A stretch of DNA of 6,205 nt, taken from positions 1 to 6,205 of the forward strand of contig JABDIP010000549.1 of the NCBI GenBank assembly GCA_013003675.1, in the 5' to 3' direction. Position numbers and translations under genes: made by a program. The stretch's first letter is position 1. Every line of letters begins with the position of its first letter. The notes under the pieces are model-generated. The model saw nothing but the letters and a program-made list of their open reading frames with translations. It was not told where the DNA came from and did not search any database. Below, in pieces: positions 5,484 to 6,205 of this stretch. The stretch is from Inquilinus sp. GTDB lineage: Bacteria; Pseudomonadota; Alphaproteobacteria; DSM-16000; Inquilinaceae.

Positions 5484-6205
5484 TGGCAGAACGTAAGACA
5501 CACAAAGGGCGCGCGAGCAAGAAGGCGGCACCGGCCGGCCGGGTCGTGAACCTCGCCTTGCAGGGCGGCGGCTCGCACGGCGCCTACACCTGGGGCGTGC
5601 TCGACCGCCTGCTCGAGGACGGCCGGCTGTCCTTCGAGGGGATCAGCGGCACCAGCGCCGGCGCCATCAACGGCGCGCTGCTGATCTGCGGCCTTGCCAA
5701 GGGCGGGCCCGACGGCGCGCGGGCGCTGTTGGAGGAGCTGTGGACCCGGGTCGGCGAGCAGGCCGCCTTCGCGCCGTTCCAGCCGACCTGGGCGGACCGG
5801 CTGACGAACAACCCCAACCTCGACAATTCGCCGGCCTATATCGCCTTCGACATGATGCTGCGGCTGGCCTCGCCCTATCAGTTCAACCCGCTCGACTACA
5901 ACCCGCTGCGCGGCCTCCTGACCGGGATGATCCAGCCCATCGAGACGCTGCACGCCAGCGACCCGCCGCGCCTCTATGTCAGCGCCACCGACGTGCTGAA
6001 CGGCCGGCTCAAGGTGTTCGAGGGGGAGGAACTGTCGGTCGAGGCGCTGATCGCCTCGGCCTGCCTGCCGTTCCTGTTCCAGGCGGTGCAGATCAAGGGC
6101 AACGCCTATTGGGACGGCGGCTACATGGGCAACCCGACCCTCTATCCGTTGATCCATTCCTGCGAGGCGCGCGACATCGTCGTCGTCCAGATCAACCCGA
6201 TCCAC
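5483..6205 (+). CDS. Patatin-like phospholipase, 3' partial
   Basis: Serine acyl hydrolase of the patatin family, acting on lipid esters. The frame is open to the right edge, so only the first 241 residues are visible. After a basic, probably disordered N-terminus (1-20, with seven Lys/Arg), the patatin domain starts with NLALQGGGSHGAYTWGVL (23-40), where GGGSHG forms the oxyanion loop. The nucleophile motif GTSAG (56-60) contains Ser58, and the dyad aspartate is Asp211 in WDGG (210-213). All three key elements are intact. No signal peptide is seen, so it is probably cytoplasmic or peripheral on membranes or granules. ATG 5483 overlaps the preceding stop by one base, in a TAATG junction, with only a weak ribosome site inside the upstream gene. 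Context suggests a link to hydroxybutyrate or lipid turnover. Alternative substrates are membrane phospholipids or thioesters; the sequence does not decide. Confidence 0.93.
   Translation, partial: MAERKTHKGRASKKAAPAGRVVNLALQGGGSHGAYTWGVLDRLLEDGRLSFEGISGTSAGAINGALLICGLAKGGPDGARALLEELWTRVGEQAAFAPFQPTWADRLTNNPNLDNSPAYIAFDMMLRLASPYQFNPLDYNPLRGLLTGMIQPIETLHASDPPRLYVSATDVLNGRLKVFEGEELSVEALIASACLPFLFQAVQIKGNAYWDGGYMGNPTLYPLIHSCEARDIVVVQINPIH

Noticed and set aside
4659..6205. Long - strand frames opposite the dehydrogenase and patatin genes
   Set aside because: They mirror conserved + strand genes with intact catalytic motifs, and their products look like antisense translations of GC-rich code.

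Overview
The window is high-GC DNA with dense, short-spaced genes. The gene families point to an alphaproteobacterium, most likely of the Rhodospirillales type. A TrcR/DUF1013-family regulator, two DUF465 (YdcH-type) small proteins, a DUF1192 small protein and a PHB-cycle 3-hydroxybutyrate dehydrogenase are a typical alphaproteobacterial chromosomal set. I see no rRNA, tRNA, CRISPR array, transposase, integrase or phage gene, and no island-like change in composition. This looks like ordinary core chromosome, not an accessory region.

Layout. (1) Positions 1-659 hold the 3' part of a GGDEF diguanylate cyclase gene on the + strand, entering from the left edge. (2) A DUF465 gene (711-911, -) converges on it. 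(3) A 149-bp divergent region with two perfect 10-bp inverted repeats separates that gene from a 6-phosphofructokinase gene (1061-2167, +). (4) A second DUF465 gene (2329-2517, +) follows, with its own recognisable promoter and a strong intrinsic terminator. (5) Converging on it from the right are a TrcR-like regulator (2612-3208, -) with its own promoter and a leader of about 105 nt, and upstream of that a PIG3-type quinone oxidoreductase (3375-4388, -). (6) A 98-bp divergent promoter region separates the oxidoreductase from a + strand operon: DUF1192 (4487-4669), 3-hydroxybutyrate dehydrogenase (4701-5483), and a patatin-like phospholipase that begins at 5483 and runs off the right edge.

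How the genes relate. The clearest functional unit is the last operon. The dehydrogenase is the last step of poly-3-hydroxybutyrate breakdown, and its stop codon overlaps the start of a patatin-type lipid acyl hydrolase. The pairing suggests, without proving, a shared role in storage-polymer or lipid turnover. The phosphofructokinase has an ATP-type glycine but a PPi-type lysine in its two diagnostic motifs, a combination known from group III enzymes. It is flanked by two distant DUF465 paralogues. The most interesting unexplained structure is the nested pair of inverted repeats between the first DUF465 gene and pfk. I found no evidence of a wholly new multi-gene system; the findings are mostly regulatory structures and gene-neighbourhood hypotheses.
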